In this document: piece by piece, positions 19,069 through 27,389 of the stretch | How the letters are laid out: each line of letters starts with the position of its first letter | How positions within the stretch are numbered: the stretch's first letter is position 1 | Source of the DNA: Bradyrhizobium sp. DOA9 | GTDB taxonomy: Bacteria; Pseudomonadota; Alphaproteobacteria; Rhizobiales; Xanthobacteraceae | Length of the DNA stretch: 64,000 nt | Assembly: GCF_000617845.2 (NCBI RefSeq) | Contig: NZ_DF820426.1 | Coordinates: 372,001 to 436,000, forward strand | Direction: 5' to 3' | Notes under the pieces: model-generated | What the model was told of the DNA's origin: nothing | Database searches by the model: none | Seen by the model: the letters and a program-made list of their open reading frames with translations, nothing else | Made by a program: the position numbers and the translations under genes

Positions 19069-21156
19069 TCACCCATGTTGATGCCCCTCTTTGTTAGGCT
19101 GACAGATTCTTAGATCAAGTTGCGCAATGACGTGGTTTCGAAGGTCTCCAATAGCGTCTAGAACGGATGGTGTATTGGGGGAGAGATAGGCGCCGCTGGG
19201 CTGGCGATCAATCAGCAAACGCTTAGTTCGGATCTGTACATAGAGCCAGTTCACCGGAATCTCGAGCCTTTTGGCCAGTTCGGGTGGACTGAGGAGTGAG
19301 CCGTCATGGTCCCATCGAGTACGCTGGGCAGTTACCTTGATGGCCGCGGCACGACGGAGCCGACCGACGGTGATAGGCAGCACCTTATCGGCGCAATGGG
19401 GAGAGCGGTGACCTTCTTGGGTAAGGATTGCGGCGATCTCGTCGTCGGGGACGCCGTCGCGAGCGAGCGTTAGAAGGCGTTCCCGCATCTCGGCGCCTCG
19501 TGTCAATCTGGTGACGGAGTTGACGCTCATCTTCACCTTGAGCTCCGTCACGGCGCCTCCACGCCAGACGATCCTAGCCAGGGCCAAGTCGTGCTCACCG
19601 CGGTCGAGAACGACCTTTTCGATGAGACATCGCAACAACGCCTTGCGATGGGCATCCGAGATCGTCTCGTCACGCCATATCTGCGGGAGGCGGCCAGTGA
19701 GGCTGATGACCTTGTCGCTGAGCTCCTTGCTTAAGGCCACTTGTGTGATCGCTTTGGGCGGCGCCTGTCGGGCAAGCGACTCTTCAGCGGCGCGCACGTC
19801 GTTAAGTGCCGCTTCCCATCGGCGCTCGAGTTCGGAGGCGACCAACCGATTATCTGGATCAGCTCGGTTGAACTGCCGTTCGGCGAGCGCTGCCGTGTAC
19901 CGCTTGCGCTCGAGCTCTCGTTCTGCACTGGAGCGTAACGCAGTGTTCATCTGCTGCTGCACCCGGCGTGAGCGCGACAAGGCATCCAGTTCGGCTGGCG
20001 CTAGTGCGGTTAGGAATGCATCGCCAACGGCTGCATCGATATGGGCGGCGCGAATGTGTTGGCAGGTTGGCTGACCTTCCTGGGTACGCAGGTGATTGCA
20101 TACATACTCGCCACCGCCCTTGTAGCGGACGTACATCTTATGACCACATCGTGCGCACCAGGCAATGCCGTGGAGCAGGAGCTCGCCATTGCGAGGCGCG
20201 CCGCGGGTTTTGATGCGCATGTATTCGGCTCGGTTATCTCTGATGACGGTTCGGATTTTTTCATAGATTGGCCAATCGATATAGGCTGGATATCGGTCTT
20301 TAACGACGATCCGCCACTCCTCCATCGGCCGCGGAGCCTTCTGTGGGAGGGCACCCTCCCGCTTCGATGGCTGGAAGCGGGTTCGTCCATAGACAAAGGC
20401 GCCCGCGTATGCCGGGTTCTTCAAGATCGCCGCGACAGCAGCCAACGTCGCGCGCGTCCAGCACAAATCGCCATACCGATCACGACGCGGCAGTTCCAGG
20501 TCACGCTCGTTCAACGCTCGCATGACCTTGGCAACGCTGCGCAGCTGCAGGAACAACTGGAAGACGAGACCGAGCCGCCCTTGCACGGCCATGTCGGGAT
20601 CCTTAACGACCAGGCCGCTCGGATCCCGCATCAGCCCGATTGGCAACATAACCGCAAGTTCGCCGCGCTCGGCTTTGGCCAGGAGGCCAGCGGTCAGCCG
20701 GCTGCGGATCGTATGTAGTTCAAGCTCGGAGATCGAACCCTTCAGCCCGAGAGGCAACCGTCCGTTCGGAGTGCCCGGGTCATAGACACCATCGCGGTCG
20801 GCGATCAGGCAGCCACGTAGACCACAGATATCCAGGAGCGGATACCAGTCGGTACAATTACGCGCCAATCGGGTCACGTCGATCGACAGGATGAGTCCCA
20901 CTTCACTCAGGCCAACACGGCCAACGAGTTCCTTGAAGCCGTTACGCTGTGCTATAGACGCGGCGCTCAACCCGAGATCGGCATCAATCACGTCGATGGC
21001 CGCCTCACGCCATCCGAGTTCGCGGGCGCGCTGGCGAAGCGCGTATTGAAGGCGCAGGCTCTCCTGATTGCTTACGACCTGGTGCGGCGTCGACTGCCGG
21101 ATGTAGACCACGGCTTTGCGCGCCAAGTGGCTTGGTGTGATCAACTCGGACTTCAT
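19069..21156 (-). CDS. Large serine recombinase
   Basis: A 695-aa site-specific recombinase. The N-terminal resolvase domain has the nucleophile Ser22 in VVYIRQSTPHQ and the helical region SIDVTRLARNCTDWY. A Recombinase domain follows (GLKGSISELELHTIRSRLTA, NPAYAGAFVYGRTR), then a zinc-ribbon with cysteines in GIAWCARCGHKMYVRYKGG and YVCNHLRTQEGQPTCQH (about residues 345-380), then a charged coiled coil (about 405-460). The stop codon is formed by the first three bases of the element, so the gene reads exactly to the attachment boundary. It should both insert and excise the element. ATG 21156 overlaps the small gene upstream. Confidence 0.93.
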   Translation of the reverse strand: MKSELITPSHLARKAVVYIRQSTPHQVVSNQESLRLQYALRQRARELGWREAAIDVIDADLGLSAASIAQRNGFKELVGRVGLSEVGLILSIDVTRLARNCTDWYPLLDICGLRGCLIADRDGVYDPGTPNGRLPLGLKGSISELELHTIRSRLTAGLLAKAERGELAVMLPIGLMRDPSGLVVKDPDMAVQGRLGLVFQLFLQLRSVAKVMRALNERDLELPRRDRYGDLCWTRATLAAVAAILKNPAYAGAFVYGRTRFQPSKREGALPQKAPRPMEEWRIVVKDRYPAYIDWPIYEKIRTVIRDNRAEYMRIKTRGAPRNGELLLHGIAWCARCGHKMYVRYKGGGEYVCNHLRTQEGQPTCQHIRAAHIDAAVGDAFLTALAPAELDALSRSRRVQQQMNTALRSSAERELERKRYTAALAERQFNRADPDNRLVASELERRWEAALNDVRAAEESLARQAPPKAITQVALSKELSDKVISLTGRLPQIWRDETISDAHRKALLRCLIEKVVLDRGEHDLALARIVWRGGAVTELKVKMSVNSVTRLTRGAEMRERLLTLARDGVPDDEIAAILTQEGHRSPHCADKVLPITVGRLRRAAAIKVTAQRTRWDHDGSLLSPPELAKRLEIPVNWLYVQIRTKRLLIDRQPSGAYLSPNTPSVLDAIGDLRNHVIAQLDLRICQPNKEGHQHG

Positions 21157-21253
21157 GAGAGATCTCCGCCAAAATCGCGGCGACGTCTTCGACGATCTGG
21201 CGTCGGAGCGCGGGCGTCAGCGTCGACCAAAGATCGGCTGGATCCATGCTCAT
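21005..21253 (-). CDS. Small protein between DUF-like gene and recombinase
   Basis: An 82-aa frame starting MSMDPADLWSTLTPALRRQI and VEDVAAILAEISHEV. Only the first ~33 residues lie before the recombinase start; the rest overlaps recombinase codons and is probably just read-through. Short proteins of this look (LxPxLRxxIVxDVAAIxxEI) often precede recombinases of this type, so it is likely a real member of the recombinase operon. The function is unknown; an accessory factor is possible. Confidence 0.55.
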   Translation of the reverse strand: MSMDPADLWSTLTPALRRQIVEDVAAILAEISHEVRVDHTKPLGAQSRGLHPAVDAAPGRKQSGEPAPSIRASPARPRTRMA

Positions 21254-21536
21254 GTGCGTCGAGACAATCCGCTGTCGATAAAAGCTCGAGTAGAGCCTCC
21301 ATACTCAGCTTAATCTGATTTGCTTCTTCTCCATAATATTCGATTGCGGTTGCTTGAATCAGAAGGCTGCTTCCTGCGCGATACTCAACTTCATACGAAG
21401 CAGGAATGCCTCGGCCTCGCTGGCCGATCTTCCTGATCACTCGATATGAGCGAGCCCACAAAGGATGGTGGGGGTCCTTAACCTCGACTACCTCAGAAGA
21501 TGATTCGTCAGACTCACTATTAGGGACATTCCTCAA
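21153..21536 (-). CDS. Conserved small protein upstream of recombinase (DUF5372-like)
   Basis: The frame contains DPHHPLWARSYRVIRK, PASYEVEYRAGSSLLIQATA and NQIKLSMEALLELLSTADCL, which resembles the short proteins (DUF5372-like) found upstream of such recombinases. The longest frame starts at ATG 21581, but that lies outside the element in tnpB; the TTG at 21536 is the first plausible start inside the element. The ATG 21581 version would mean the host tnpB region supplies the start. Function unknown. Confidence 0.6.
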   Translation of the reverse strand: MRNVPNSESDESSSEVVEVKDPHHPLWARSYRVIRKIGQRGRGIPASYEVEYRAGSSLLIQATAIEYYGEEANQIKLSMEALLELLSTADCLDAHEHGSSRSLVDADARAPTPDRRRRRRDFGGDLS

Positions 21537-21549
21537 TCCCCTGGCTGGA

Positions 21550-21613
21550 AGGACTCGACTGGCGGCTTGTGCATGAGGCACGGGAGACGCCGGCTCCAGC
21601 GCAGCCCGGATAG
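21550..21613 (+). pseudogene. tnpB: IS66 TnpB, displaced 3' part
   Basis: The bases read (GA)A GGA CTC GAC TGG and so on, giving EGLDWRLVHEARE then TPAPAQPG and a TAG at 21611-21613. This is the usual end of IS66 TnpB (LLEGLDWRxV). It continues the frame broken at 19068. Confidence 0.9.
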
Positions 21614-21693
21614 CTGTTGGCAGTGCTGCGGCGAAGTGAATCAGGAGCGCCGAACGCGTCGCAAGATCGCGGCGAATATGCTCTGATTTGGGT

Positions 21694-23214
21694 GTGAGCG
21701 ACGCCCTGCCTGACGATCTCGAGACACTAAAAGCGATGCTGCTTGCCGAGCGGTGCGAGAGCGAACGGCTGCGTCAGATCATCAAGGAAATGCAGCGACA
21801 CCGGTTTGGTCGGCGGGCGGAGACGCTGCCCGAAGATCAGATGCTGCTGGGCCTGGAAGACGTCGAGCAGGTGGCAGCGTATAGCGAGACGGCGCAGAAC
21901 GTCAGCGCACCTGAAGGCCGCGATGCGCGAGCTCGCAAGCGCCGCGGCAACCGTGGCGCGTTGCCGGCGCACCTGCCGCGGATCGAGGTCATCGTCGACA
22001 TCGAGGACAAGACCTGTCCCTGCTGCCAAGGCGAGTTGCACCGGATCGGTGAGGACAGAAGCGAGCGGCTGGACCTGGTCCCGGCGCAGTTCCGGATCCT
22101 CGTGACCCGGCGGCCCAAATACGCCTGCCGGGCCTGCGAGGATGGGGTCATACAGGCGCCAGCCCCCGCTAGGCTGATCGAGGGCGGATTGCCGACCGAG
22201 GCTACCGTCGCCCAGGTGCTGGTCTCCAAATATGCCGATCACCTGCCGCTCTACCGGCAGGCGCAGATTTATGCCCGTCAGGGCATTGAGCTCGATCGTT
22301 CAACGTTGGCGGATTGGGTGGGACAAGCAGCCTTCCACCTGCGTCCGCTGCATGAGCGCCTCCTCGGCAAGCTCAGGCAACGACCAAAGCTGTTCGCCGA
22401 CGAGACGACAATGCCGGTGCTTGATCCCGGCCGCGGGCGCACCAAGACCGGTCAGCTCTGGGCCTATGCGGCAGACGACCGACCATGGGGCGGCGTCGAT
22501 CCGCCGGGCGTCGCCTATGTCTATGCCCCCGATCGCAAAGCCGATCGACCGATCGCTCATCTCGCAGGCTTCAAGGGAATCCTGCAGGTCGACGGCTATG
22601 CCGGCTACGCCAAACTCGCTGAGCGGGGCGACGTTGAGCTTGCGTTCTGTTGGGCGCACATGCGCCGCAACTTCTTTGAACTCGCGACTCCTGGCCCGGC
22701 ACCCATCGCGAACGAGGCGCTCAAGCACATCGCCGGGTTCTACGCGATTGAGACGGACATCCGCGGCCGCAGCGCCGAGGAGCGTCGCCTCGTGCGGCAG
22801 CAGAAAAGCCGGTCACTGACGGAAGCCTTCGAGCGGTGGCTCCGCGCAAAGCTCGCGTTGATCAGCCAAAAGGGCAAGTTGGCCGACGCCATCCGCTATG
22901 CGCTCTCACGCTGGGAGGGCCTGACGCGCTTCATCGATGATGGCCGTATCGAGCTCGACAACAACGTTGTCGAACGTTCGATCCGCCCGATCACGCTCAA
23001 CCGGAAAAATGCGCTGTTCGCAGGATCCGACGGCGGTGCCGAGCACTGGGCCATCATCGCCTCTCTGGTCGAAACCTGTAAGCTGATTGACGTCGATCCG
23101 CTTGCTTACCTGACCGACGCGCTCACCAGCATCGTCAACGGTCATCCAAACCGCGACATCGACCAGCTACTGCCCTGGGCCTACCGCGCTCAAGCCCTCA
23201 AAGCCGTGGCCTGA
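21694..23214 (+). CDS. tnpC: IS66 transposase TnpC
   Basis: This is the DDE transposase of the element, 506 aa from GTG 21694 (a TTG two codons earlier is also possible). It begins SDALPDDLETLKAMLLAERC, has a zinc-finger-like CPCC and CRAC pair (about residues 105 and 145), then LFADETTMPVLDPG with the first Asp, ILQVDGYAGYAKL with the second, and RIELDNNVVERSIRP with the final Glu. It ends ...QALKAVA 13 bp before the right terminus. The gene is intact, but tnpA and tnpB are broken, so self-mobility is doubtful. Confidence 0.93.
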   Translation: MSDALPDDLETLKAMLLAERCESERLRQIIKEMQRHRFGRRAETLPEDQMLLGLEDVEQVAAYSETAQNVSAPEGRDARARKRRGNRGALPAHLPRIEVIVDIEDKTCPCCQGELHRIGEDRSERLDLVPAQFRILVTRRPKYACRACEDGVIQAPAPARLIEGGLPTEATVAQVLVSKYADHLPLYRQAQIYARQGIELDRSTLADWVGQAAFHLRPLHERLLGKLRQRPKLFADETTMPVLDPGRGRTKTGQLWAYAADDRPWGGVDPPGVAYVYAPDRKADRPIAHLAGFKGILQVDGYAGYAKLAERGDVELAFCWAHMRRNFFELATPGPAPIANEALKHIAGFYAIETDIRGRSAEERRLVRQQKSRSLTEAFERWLRAKLALISQKGKLADAIRYALSRWEGLTRFIDDGRIELDNNVVERSIRPITLNRKNALFAGSDGGAEHWAIIASLVETCKLIDVDPLAYLTDALTSIVNGHPNRDIDQLLPWAYRAQALKAVA

Positions 23215-23227
23215 GAACGACGCTTAC

Positions 23228-23235
23228 GCATCATC
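23228..23235. repeat. Target-site duplication, right copy
   Basis: GCATCATC directly after the IS66 right end, identical to 18263-18270. The exact match means no rearrangement has separated the two ends since insertion. Confidence 0.92.
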
Positions 23236-23435
23236 TACACCAACCCACGAAGCAAGACATGTAGCAACGATGGGGGCCGAACGTTCGGTCGAAACTTTGT
23301 GGGGAGACAAGGCTTTGGCTTCATTCCGACCGATCGGGACCAGCTCGTGCACCGGGCGCCAGACCCCTCAGCGCCCAAACCTGTTCTGGACTCCCGTTAC
23401 AGAGCCACCATCATCGCCTTTGCAATCACTGTCTC

Positions 23436-24224
23436 TCAGCGCATGAGACGCCGAAGAAGCAGTACCCCAGAGCACAAAAACGACACCACGGCATAAATGA
23501 GCAACACCATAACATGCATGACAACGCCGTCCGCTGGCCGACCAAGCATTGCCGGGCGAATTAGCTCGATCGAATGCTTCAGCGGCAACAACACGGCTGC
23601 GACCTGAAACGGTGTCGGCAGTTGATCGGTTGGAACCACTGCGCCGCAGAGAAAGATCATAGGCGTGACCACCAGCGTCTGATAGAATACGAAGAAGTCG
23701 TAGCTTGGCGCTACCGCTATGACGACCATCGCCAAACTGGCGAAGACGACCCCAGTCAGAACAATAGCCGGTAGCGCGCAAAGCATAGATGGCCATGCGG
23801 CATAGCCAAGCACCCCAGCGACGGTCGAAATGCCTATGCCGGCCAATAGAGCCTTACTGGCTGCCCATGCCACTTCACCGAGCAGGATGTCACCGAGCGT
23901 AAGCTGTGTACAAAGCATTGCCTCCCAGGTTCCTTGGGAGTGCAGCCGAGCGAATGTCGCATAAAGCGTTTCGAAGCTCGCGGAGGTCATCGCGCTAGTC
24001 GCGACCATGCCGCCCACCAAGTAATCGATATACGATGTCCCGTGCACGCGCCCCACAATCAATCCCAGGCCGAAGCCAAGACCGAGCAAGTTCGTCAGCG
24101 GATCGGCAAGATTGCCGATGAGCGATGCAATCGCAATTTTTTTCCAAGCCCAGAAGTTGCGGTGCCATACCGCAACCCAATTCAGCGCACCGGCCGGCAT
24201 CGCAGCCCCATAAAATACTCTCAT
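23436..24224 (-). CDS. nodJ: NodJ, Nod-factor ABC exporter permease
   Basis: NodJ is the membrane subunit that, with the ATPase NodI, exports Nod factors. The 262-aa protein has about six hydrophobic segments and the ABC-2 features LIGNLADPLTNLLGLGFGLG, YIDYLVGGMVATSAM and FYQTLVVTPMIFLCGAVVP. The ATG at 24224 shares its A with the TGA that ends the nodI remnant, the usual nodI-nodJ overlap; a GTG one codon earlier is less likely. NodJ is full length, but its partner NodI is wrecked here, so it can work only if nodI exists elsewhere. Confidence 0.93.
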   Translation of the reverse strand: MRVFYGAAMPAGALNWVAVWHRNFWAWKKIAIASLIGNLADPLTNLLGLGFGLGLIVGRVHGTSYIDYLVGGMVATSAMTSASFETLYATFARLHSQGTWEAMLCTQLTLGDILLGEVAWAASKALLAGIGISTVAGVLGYAAWPSMLCALPAIVLTGVVFASLAMVVIAVAPSYDFFVFYQTLVVTPMIFLCGAVVPTDQLPTPFQVAAVLLPLKHSIELIRPAMLGRPADGVVMHVMVLLIYAVVSFLCSGVLLLRRLMR

Positions 24225-24793
24225 CACGTCTCCGTCTCGCGCCCCGCGAGCAGCAAGAATACATCTTCACGTTTTGGCAGACCGTCGAAGCCGCAAAACC
24301 CGCATACCCGCGCAGATGCTTTGTAACTGTTCGAGATTGGACGCCCGACAAGAGGCGACCTCACCACTGACTTCATAAGCGGCGCGCAAAACACGATTAG
24401 GTCCGTTATTCGTGTGGACTACCACCACAGCTTTCGATTACGTCACGGCCATTTTGCATGCTGATCAGCCTGTGACTCTCCCCTCGACGATCTAGTGTTC
24501 CTCCTCCGAAACGCACAGCCGATATCGCACAAGCCGCTCCGTCTCCTCCATAAAGGGGTTGTCGGCATCATTGTCTTGCCGCTCGAAGGACGCGAGTGGG
24601 GTCGATCTCAGCCCAAATAGCGCGTGCAGGTCGAGACCGGCTGTTGATTCGTCCACTACGAGCGGGTGAGGATCGTTGCAATTGCTTGACCGGCGTGGCC
24701 AGACACAACCCCGCGCGCCAGCCGTGTTCCCGAGGGAGGTCTGCAGTCTTGCATTTCCATTTAGCGCGCGTCCATTCCGGGCGATTTGCGACT
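24224..24793 (-). pseudogene. nodI: nodI remnant
   Basis: Pieces of the NodI ATPase can be read in order across frames: NDPHPLVVDESTAGLDLHAL (Walker B region), FMEETERLVRYRLCV (H-loop region, normally HFMEEAERLCDRLCV), RDVIESCGG, and GLPKREDVFLLLAGRETE at the C-terminus, ending TGA at 24224-24226. The Walker A half is missing and several frameshifts are present. It starts directly at the nodA stop, so nodB, nodC, nodS, nodU and the first half of nodI have been deleted from this locus. Confidence 0.8.
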
Positions 24794-25387
24794 TCACAGC
24801 TCTGGACCATTACGTTCAATGAGTGCGCCTGCCGGCCACTCGCTTAAAGACCGCGCAATTGGGAAAATCACGATTAGGGCCTCATCCACCCGAGTTGGCG
24901 GCAAGTTGTCATAAATGTCGGGAAGAGTAGACCGTACACAAATTCCCGAAACAATTGTCGCCAAGCCCGGCCGGCCGAGTAGCCTTGCGATATGATCTTT
25001 AAGTGCGAGCCGAACTGTGCCGAACCCGAAGGGAACCCGAAGCTCCCGGAGCACCGGATACATCACGCGCATTGAATGGCTGATTCCCAGTCCTTCCAGA
25101 TCCGGACGTACCGCGTACAATCCGAGTTCAGCCACCAGCAGGTCGATTTCGCCGACCTTGATGAACCGTCGCAGCGCGCCGATGTGGGCAGCCACGCCGC
25201 AATCATCGTAACCAATCACGCGCAGCTCAGGTCGCGCTCCAGCCCAGCTTCGATTGCCCTCAAAAGGTCTTGCATTGAACGCCCCGGTCGGCCCGTAGGC
25301 GCTTCGGAAGAATTTGGAGAGTTCGACGTGATCGGATAATTGCAACTCGTTTTCCCAGCACGTTCTCCACTGAAGCCGATGGCGCAT
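24794..25387 (-). CDS. nodA: NodA, Nod-factor N-acyltransferase
   Basis: NodA attaches the fatty acyl chain to the de-N-acetylated end of the chitin oligomer. The 197-aa product matches the family along its length: WENELQLSDHVELSKFFRSA, YGPTGAFNARPFEGNRSWAG, ELGLYAVRPDLEGLGISHSM and the end RSLSEWPAGALIERNGPEL. ATG 25387 is preceded by AGGAGA six to seven bases upstream; an in-frame extension to 25639 has no family sequence. A nod box lies 223 bp upstream. Downstream, nodB is absent and a nodI remnant follows at once. Confidence 0.95.
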   Translation of the reverse strand: MRHRLQWRTCWENELQLSDHVELSKFFRSAYGPTGAFNARPFEGNRSWAGARPELRVIGYDDCGVAAHIGALRRFIKVGEIDLLVAELGLYAVRPDLEGLGISHSMRVMYPVLRELRVPFGFGTVRLALKDHIARLLGRPGLATIVSGICVRSTLPDIYDNLPPTRVDEALIVIFPIARSLSEWPAGALIERNGPEL

Positions 25388-25610
25388 GAATGCTCTCCTG
25401 CTTTCCCGCAATCTGCGGCCCTCACCGGGTGAGCAGCGGACCAGGTTACTCGCTCGATCGGTGTCGCCATGCAGGCGACCCCGCTTAGACTGCGCTGATC
25501 CAACGATATCGCGTAATATTCTTGCGATATCCGGCGCACACTTTCTATTCCTCCGAAGTCTACCCGATCTCTCGCGGACAGGAGGTTTCCTAACCATTGC
25601 TGCGCGTACT

Positions 25611-25652
25611 GTTAAATCAATTGTTTGGATTAGAGCCATCTACACTGCGGAT
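25611..25652 (-). promoter_or_regulatory. nod box upstream of nodA
   Basis: Read on the minus strand: ATC, seven bases, TAGATG, six bases, then ATCCAAACAATTGATTTAAC. This fits the NodD binding site (ATCCA..GATG..ATCCAAACAATCGATTTTACC). The same layout, base for base in spacing, occurs at 40489-40530. It points towards nodA. No nodD gene is visible beside it. Confidence 0.88.
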
Positions 25653-26415
25653 CAAATGTAACTGGGTGATGCTTTGGCGCGGCTCACTCTTAGAAGCGCG
25701 GCGTGCAACGCACGCCGAATGAGGAGTTGACATCAATACACGACGGTTGGTTTTCCTTGTAGGCCAGCGCCGCATGTATCGTCGCGACGGTCTCAGTCTC
25801 TGAGCGAGGGCGTGCGGGCCACCTATGGGTTTCGTCGATCCGCGAAGGCCGCCAGTCAGCTTGCCGACTCCACTACAAGCGAGTGGCGCTCGGACGGCGC
25901 TATCCTGGTTCTGTCGCCAGACAGGTTCGCAGCGAATAACCGCCGCTTCATCAGGTGTTATGGATGGAATTGTTGAAAGCCACGTCACGAGGTCGAGCAT
26001 AGCTCTAACCCAGTTCGTCCGCTTCAGCTCCTAGCGGTAACCAGCAGCCGAGGCACGGAGCGCGCGCGCCGTGACGAGGTTTGCCGACACATCGGGCGAA
26101 CGTCCGGCACGGGGGGGCGGAGTCTAGCGAAAGGAGGTTGGCTCGGACCTAGAGTCGCGCAGCAACAATTCGGAGAACCCGGCCTAGCTTGTAGGTAAAT
26201 CGTTCCTATCTGTCGTTCTCCGCCGCGGCGACCTTTCTCAAATGCCGCTCCAGCAGCACAGTTTAACTGGCTCGCACTCGCATTCCAAGCAGTCGCGTGC
26301 CCGTAAGATGCCGATGCGAATCTGAAAGTACGGATAAATGACTCATAGACTGCTTGAATCGGACGTGGTGTCAAGTTGTACACTGGTAACGGCGCGTCTG
26401 CGAAGCGATAAGTAG
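25653..26415. other. Stretch without a recognised gene
   Basis: The position divergent from the nodA nod box is where nodD1 usually lies, but no LysR-type N-terminus could be read on the plus strand. Open frames on both strands lack motifs. Confidence 0.45.
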
Positions 26416-26922
26416 ATGAAACAATCTCTTGCAATTTTATCATGTTTGGTTTGCGGTTTGCTCGTTTTGAATGGGATCGCACTCGCAGACTCAATGCGAC
26501 GCTACAGCTGCACCGTAGAGGGGTCCGATCGAGAGCCGGTCGGTGATCGGGACGGGCACCTTATTGTCAGCCTCCAGTACACCTGTCACGTCGCCAATGG
26601 AGCGCTGAAGGACTCGGGAATTACGGGACTGTTCGTCAGCGAATGGAGCAGCGAGAAACAAACGTACTTGGCTTCTCTTGACGTTCATCGCGCGCTCGAC
26701 GGATTTGCGGTTAGTCAGCTCCTGGAGGGGATCGGCTCCTCCCTTATGGAGGACAACAGGGCTGCCGGCATTGCTGCTTCCGGCAAGACTGTGTTTAAGT
26801 TTGCCTCAGGCTCGTTAGCGGTTCTCTCAGGAAGGACTGTGACTTTCACGACTAAGCCCCTCGACTATCGTCAATTCGAGATGGAGTTCACGGATTGGCC
26901 TGACACTATTCAGCCTAAATGA
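26416..26922 (+). CDS. Exported protein of unknown function
   Basis: A 168-aa frame beginning MKQSLAILSCLVCGLLVLNG and ALADS, a good Sec signal peptide with cleavage after ALA. The mature part (~143 aa) has paired Cys residues in YSCTVEG and YTCHVANG and is rich in beta-like segments (KTVFKFASGSLAVLSGRTVT). I do not recognise a family. The ribosome-binding site is weak. It stands alone between the nod genes and IS debris. Confidence 0.65.
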   Translation: MKQSLAILSCLVCGLLVLNGIALADSMRRYSCTVEGSDREPVGDRDGHLIVSLQYTCHVANGALKDSGITGLFVSEWSSEKQTYLASLDVHRALDGFAVSQLLEGIGSSLMEDNRAAGIAASGKTVFKFASGSLAVLSGRTVTFTTKPLDYRQFEMEFTDWPDTIQPK

Positions 26923-26929
26923 ACCTGCT

Positions 26930-27330
26930 GCCGTCGCACCAAGGATTGAACCATGCCGGGGCTGTCGGAGGCCAGTTTGGTTTAAGTTATGCGGCCATGC
27001 CTTGGGGGCCGGCATGGCGTAGTAGCGTTGCTCAGCTTCGACCGGCGGTATGTTGCCGATGGGCTCGAGGAGCCGCCGGTTGTTGAACCAATCGACCCAT
27101 TCTAGGGTGGCGAACTCGACAACCTGGAAGCTGCGACATAAGCGAAGTCGGAGAGCCAGGGGACATTCGGTCGTGGCTCCTTGAACTGGCGGTTGACGTG
27201 ATCAGCGGGCAGGGCGCGGCCTTGTCGCTGAGCGTGGGCGGGCTTGCCGCGGATCCCCCTTGCAAATCCATGTCCCGCATCAGCCGCGAGCCCGTGCAAC
27301 GGGCAACATCGGCGCCTTCGCGCTTGAGCT
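26930..27330 (-). pseudogene. IS3-family orfB remnant with internal deletion
   Basis: Minus-strand pieces read MRDMDLQG, IRGKPAHAQRQGRALPADHV then NRQFKEPRPNVPWLSDFAYV, and then directly WVDWFNNRRLLEPIGNIPPV, YYAMPAPK and NQTGLRQPRHGS. These are the beginning and the end of IS3 OrfB; the DDE middle has been deleted. Confidence 0.8.
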
Positions 27331-27389
27331 GTCGCCGGCAGCGTCGTCCTATTCAGAAAACAGCCGATGACATTGAGCGGAGTTATTGG

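Larger units (their letters stand above)
19069..21549. mobile_element. 2.48-kb serine-recombinase element inserted in tnpB
   Basis: The left junction is CTCCTCGA then TCACCC at 19068/19069; the right junction is GCTGGA then AGGACTCG at 21549/21550. Deleting 19069-21549 restores CTC CTC GAA GGA CTC GAC TGG, which is the tnpB frame (LLEGLDW). The two junctions share only the dinucleotide GA, as expected for a large serine recombinase that exchanges strands across a 2-bp core. The element carries three minus-strand genes and no transposase of another type. The limits could equally be 19067-21547 because of the shared GA. Confidence 0.85.
18271..23227 (+). mobile_element. IS66-family element carrying a nested serine-recombinase element
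   Basis: The ends are imperfect inverted repeats: left GTAAGCGCTGTTC at 18271 and right, read inward, GTAAGCGTCGTTC ending at 23227. They start with the GTAA typical of IS66 and are flanked by GCATCATC on both sides. Inside lie tnpA (frameshifted), tnpB (split) and tnpC. Without the 2,481-bp insert the element would be 2,476 bp, a normal IS66 size. The left end of a related element recurs inverted at about 48171-48250. Confidence 0.92.

Noticed and set aside
25653..26034. nodD1 opposite nodA
   Set aside because: No LysR-type N-terminus could be read in any frame.
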